Both the position numbers and the translations under genes were made by a program. Below are positions 61,811 to 64,000 of a stretch of 64,000 bases of DNA, piece after piece. The stretch is from contig CAKQYA010000003.1 in assembly GCA_934293005.1 (NCBI GenBank), positions 1 to 64,000 of the forward strand. Reading direction: 5' to 3'. The DNA comes from an uncultured Bacteroidaceae bacterium (GTDB lineage Bacteria > Bacteroidota > Bacteroidia > Bacteroidales > Bacteroidaceae). The notes beneath the pieces were generated by a model that saw only the letters and a program-made list of their open reading frames with translations, did no database searches and was not told where the DNA came from. The first letter of the stretch is position 1. Each line of letters opens with the position of its first letter.

Positions 61811-63520
61811 ATGACAAACAAGAAATACACTACCATACTCGCCATATTGACAGCAATGCCTGCCATGGCCCAACTGGACAACACCGTTGAGGTAACCAAC
61901 GAAGTAAAGCCTGTGGTGAACGATGTGAAGAAGGTAGAGATAAAAACTCAGCCTATCAAGACAGAGATTAAACACTATACCATGCCCTATTCCACCCAAG
62001 GCGAGACACTAACCCATTTTGCCGCAGAACCTCTTGGCAATTACCACAGCGATGAGAAAAACAAAGGTGACAAGAGCAATTATATCCACCTCGGCGGAGG
62101 CAGTCATGGCAATGCCAACGGACGCATATCCTGCCAGTTCGACTTATCAGACAAGGATGCTCTCAATATTGACCTCGGCCTGAAAGGATTCAACGGCAGC
62201 ACAGGAGAGGACGAACGACAGGCAGACAGGAAGTGGAAAAGCCGTTTCTACCACAGCCAAACGGCCTTGAAATACGTACACTCTTTCAGCAACGGAATGA
62301 ACATCTACGTAAAAGGCGCATTCGACAACGATGTGTTCAACTACCGCATGATGCCATCACTTTCTATTATCAACGACCCAAGCGGCACGCTTCCAAACAT
62401 TTACAACGTAAATACCGACAAGCAGCACAACATGAACGGCAATGCCTGCATAGGCATCGATTCTTGGCAGACAGGCAACTTGACCTTCGCTGCTCAAGGA
62501 CAATGGCTGATGTTCAAACAAGATCGCGCCACATGCTTCAATAAAGGTCTCGGGCAAAACCAAGTGTCGGTTAACCTTGACGCAGACTATGCCTTCTCAG
62601 GAAACAGCTCCCTCGGAATAGAGATAATCGGCGATCATGTGACATACCGCAACAACGAACTGAAAAACCACTCATGCATAACATTCCTTCCACATTACCA
62701 CTTCAAGGCAGATGACCTTCGCCTCAAGTTAGGCGTCTTTGCCACAAGCGAAGGCAGTGTGGCTCCAGACATCAACATCAGCTACAATCTCAGCGAAAAT
62801 GATGAATTATACGCAGAGGTCAAAGGCTATGAGATCGGCAACGACCTTAGCTACCTCGCTTCTATCAATCCATACTTCTCATTAAGCAAGCCAGCCTACA
62901 TCAATGGCAAGATGGAGATTGAAGACGAATTTCACCAGATAGACGCAAAGATTGGCTACCGCTTCAAGAGAGACTGCTTCGGAGCAAACATCTATGGCGG
63001 CTACGATATGTCAGACGACCATGTCGACATCATCAAGATGAACCTGAAGCAAGGCGAGAGAATATTACCACTGATGGACTTCAAGAAAAACAAGCGCATC
63101 TATTTCGGGGCAGACCTCAATTATGCTTATAAAGACATTGTGAAGGTGTCAGGAAACTGCCTGCTCAACATTGAGAGCTTCAGACAGGAACACGACTGGG
63201 AAGAAGGCTCTTTCAATTCTCCTGCATTCGCAATGGACTGCAGAGCCGACATAAAGCTGATGAAAGACCTCTACCTCGGCATCGACTGGAACCTCTACTG
63301 CTTCAGCCTGCCAGACACCCCAGACTGGACAAACGAGCAATTGGACAGGAAAAACACACTCAACATTGGCGCTGACCTGCGCTATACACTGCCAATAATA
63401 AAGACACCGATGACTCTGTTCGTAAAAGGCGACAACCTGCTCTTCCAAGAGTATGACAGATTCTATGGCTACCAAAACATCGGAGCAAACATCCTCGGCG
63501 GATTAGCCATCAGCTTCTAA
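61811..63520 (+). CDS. Putative outer-membrane beta-barrel protein
   Basis: A protein of about 569 residues with signal peptide (TILAILTAMPAMAQ) and many alternating hydrophobic/polar strands separated by turns (GNANGRISCQFDLSDKDALNIDLGLKGF, YADVQF-type strands such as LYAEVKGYEIGN), ending in LGGLAISF, a C-terminal Phe typical of barrel proteins. It resembles TonB-receptor-like barrels but has no plug domain, so it is probably a smaller outer-membrane protein of unknown cargo. The start 61811 gives a normal signal peptide; an upstream ATG at 61787 adds eight residues. A terminator follows at 63541-63561. Confidence 0.75.
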   Translation: MTNKKYTTILAILTAMPAMAQLDNTVEVTNEVKPVVNDVKKVEIKTQPIKTEIKHYTMPYSTQGETLTHFAAEPLGNYHSDEKNKGDKSNYIHLGGGSHGNANGRISCQFDLSDKDALNIDLGLKGFNGSTGEDERQADRKWKSRFYHSQTALKYVHSFSNGMNIYVKGAFDNDVFNYRMMPSLSIINDPSGTLPNIYNVNTDKQHNMNGNACIGIDSWQTGNLTFAAQGQWLMFKQDRATCFNKGLGQNQVSVNLDADYAFSGNSSLGIEIIGDHVTYRNNELKNHSCITFLPHYHFKADDLRLKLGVFATSEGSVAPDINISYNLSENDELYAEVKGYEIGNDLSYLASINPYFSLSKPAYINGKMEIEDEFHQIDAKIGYRFKRDCFGANIYGGYDMSDDHVDIIKMNLKQGERILPLMDFKKNKRIYFGADLNYAYKDIVKVSGNCLLNIESFRQEHDWEEGSFNSPAFAMDCRADIKLMKDLYLGIDWNLYCFSLPDTPDWTNEQLDRKNTLNIGADLRYTLPIIKTPMTLFVKGDNLLFQEYDRFYGYQNIGANILGGLAISF

Positions 63521-63540
63521 CAGGCCATGGCATGAAAGTG

Positions 63541-63561
63541 GCCCAGTGGCTTCCATTGGGC
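63541..63561 (+). terminator. Intrinsic terminator of the outer-membrane protein gene
   Basis: GCCCAGTGG (63541-63549) and CCATTGGGC (63553-63561) pair over 9 bp with one G-T wobble and a 3-nt loop, followed by TTTTC. Confidence 0.85.
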
Positions 63562-63596
63562 TTTTCATCTGTTCTGAAAAAATTGTTTAACAAAAA

Positions 63597-63628
63597 GTTG
63601 CAAGGTAAAATAAAAAGCTGTACCTTTG
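63597..63628 (+). promoter_or_regulatory. greA promoter
   Basis: GTTG at 63597-63600 (one mismatch to TTTG) and TACCTTTG at 63621-63628 are 20 bp apart. Transcription would start near 63635, leaving a leader of about 110 nt before the ATG at 63747. Confidence 0.65.
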
Positions 63629-63651
63629 CATAAAATAATATGTCGAAAGGG

Positions 63652-63674
63652 TTCCGACTCTATGTGAGTCGGAA
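63652..63674 (+). terminator. Terminator-like hairpin in the greA leader
   Basis: TTCCGACTC (63652-63660) and GAGTCGGAA (63666-63674) form a 9-bp perfect stem with a 5-nt loop, followed by TTCTTTTG. It lies between the greA promoter and start codon, so it could act as an attenuator or the 3' end of a short leader RNA. Confidence 0.75.
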
Positions 63675-63746
63675 TTCTTTTGTATATTATATGAGAATAT
63701 ATTTTTATCATAAAACCTAACAAGTAAATCAAAAAATCAAATAACT

Positions 63747-64000
63747 ATGGCATACATGTCACAGGAGGGTTACGATAAACTTCGTGCCCAGATAAAGCAT
63801 TTGGAAGAAGTCGAACGACCTGAGGTCATACGACAGATTGCAGAGGCTCGCGAAAAAGGCGACCTCTCTGAGAACGCAGAATATGATGCAGCCAAAGAGG
63901 CTCAAGGCAAATTGGAAAGCAAAATCGCACAGCTGAAGTCCACTCTCGCTGAAGCGAAAATTCTTGACCCATCCAAGCTCACAAAAACTGACGAGGTTCA
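63747..64000 (+). CDS. greA: Transcription elongation factor GreA (cut by window end)
   Basis: The first 84 codons are in the window; the rest lies beyond the right edge. The protein starts MAYMSQEGYDKLRAQIKHLEEVERPEVI and continues with REKGDLSENAEYDAAKEAQGKLESKIAQL. This is the coiled-coil domain of GreA with the conserved acidic tip (GDLSENAEYDAAKE) that enters the RNA polymerase secondary channel and triggers cleavage of stalled transcripts. The ATG at 63747 is the conserved start. The leader contains a terminator-like hairpin, so expression may be attenuated. Confidence 0.96.
   Translation, partial: MAYMSQEGYDKLRAQIKHLEEVERPEVIRQIAEAREKGDLSENAEYDAAKEAQGKLESKIAQLKSTLAEAKILDPSKLTKTDEV

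Overview
The window is chromosomal DNA of a member of the Bacteroidota, order Bacteroidales, most likely Prevotellaceae. Three lines of evidence agree. Many genes are preceded by the Bacteroidales promoter signature TAnnTTTG, several with a TTTG box 19-20 bp upstream. Bacteroidota-specific families are present (DUF2851, DUF4271, DUF4292, DUF4835, CpsB-type PHP phosphatase, glycine-lipid acyltransferases, large M16 and M49 peptidases). Shine-Dalgarno sequences are largely missing. No phage, insertion sequence, CRISPR array or integrated element was seen; this is mostly core chromosome.

Layout. 0.5-4.3 kb: a small AraC-type regulator, an M49 dipeptidyl-peptidase lipoprotein, an AlkD-like protein and a Fur-family regulator. 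4.4-10.8 kb: purA, an M20 hydrolase, glyS, an FKBP lipoprotein and asd. 11-16.4 kb: a Kef-type antiporter and a lolD / S1-RNA-binding / pseudoprotease-TPR cluster. 16.5-21.4 kb (minus strand): nhaD, two small ORFs, exonuclease III and a CoA-transferase. 21.5-23.5 kb (minus): the two glycine-lipid acyltransferases. 23.7-28.0 kb: a Wza / Wzc / CpsB exopolysaccharide export and phospho-control trio with no glycosyltransferases beside it. 28.5-31.5 kb (minus): WbqC-like, lepB, dapB. 31.7-36.1 kb: DUF2851, tRNA-Trp, tRNA-Arg, a short nucleoside kinase and dgt. 36.3-40.6 kb: a dut / TPR / DUF4292 / EnvC-like operon. 40.7-43.4 kb: recN and DUF4835. 43.6-47.6 kb: metK behind an apparent SAM-II riboswitch, then DUF4271 / hemD-like / rnpA / yidD. 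48-54.9 kb: a TatD-like hydrolase overlapping tail to tail with an RlmL-like methyltransferase, then cysE, purD, a PBP4-type peptidase and a PH-domain protein. 55-59.6 kb (minus): M16 peptidase and nadB. 59.7-64 kb: a TPR protein, an outer-membrane barrel protein and the start of greA.

The main non-coding signal is a dispersed palindromic element found in the 3'-3' gaps near 9.5, 28.2 and 52.9 kb, with possible remnants near 40.6 and 47.75 kb. It consists of 22-bp hairpin-forming units. The core sequence of the units differs between copies, yet the dyad symmetry is kept. Other notable points are a second family of short intergenic hairpins built on AATCGGTC/GACCGATT, a 149-bp antisense coding overlap, a terminator-like hairpin in the greA leader, a duplicated translation-start region before DUF4271, and two enzyme folds (trypsin-like, M23) that have lost catalytic residues. 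All calls come from reading the sequence; no database search was run.
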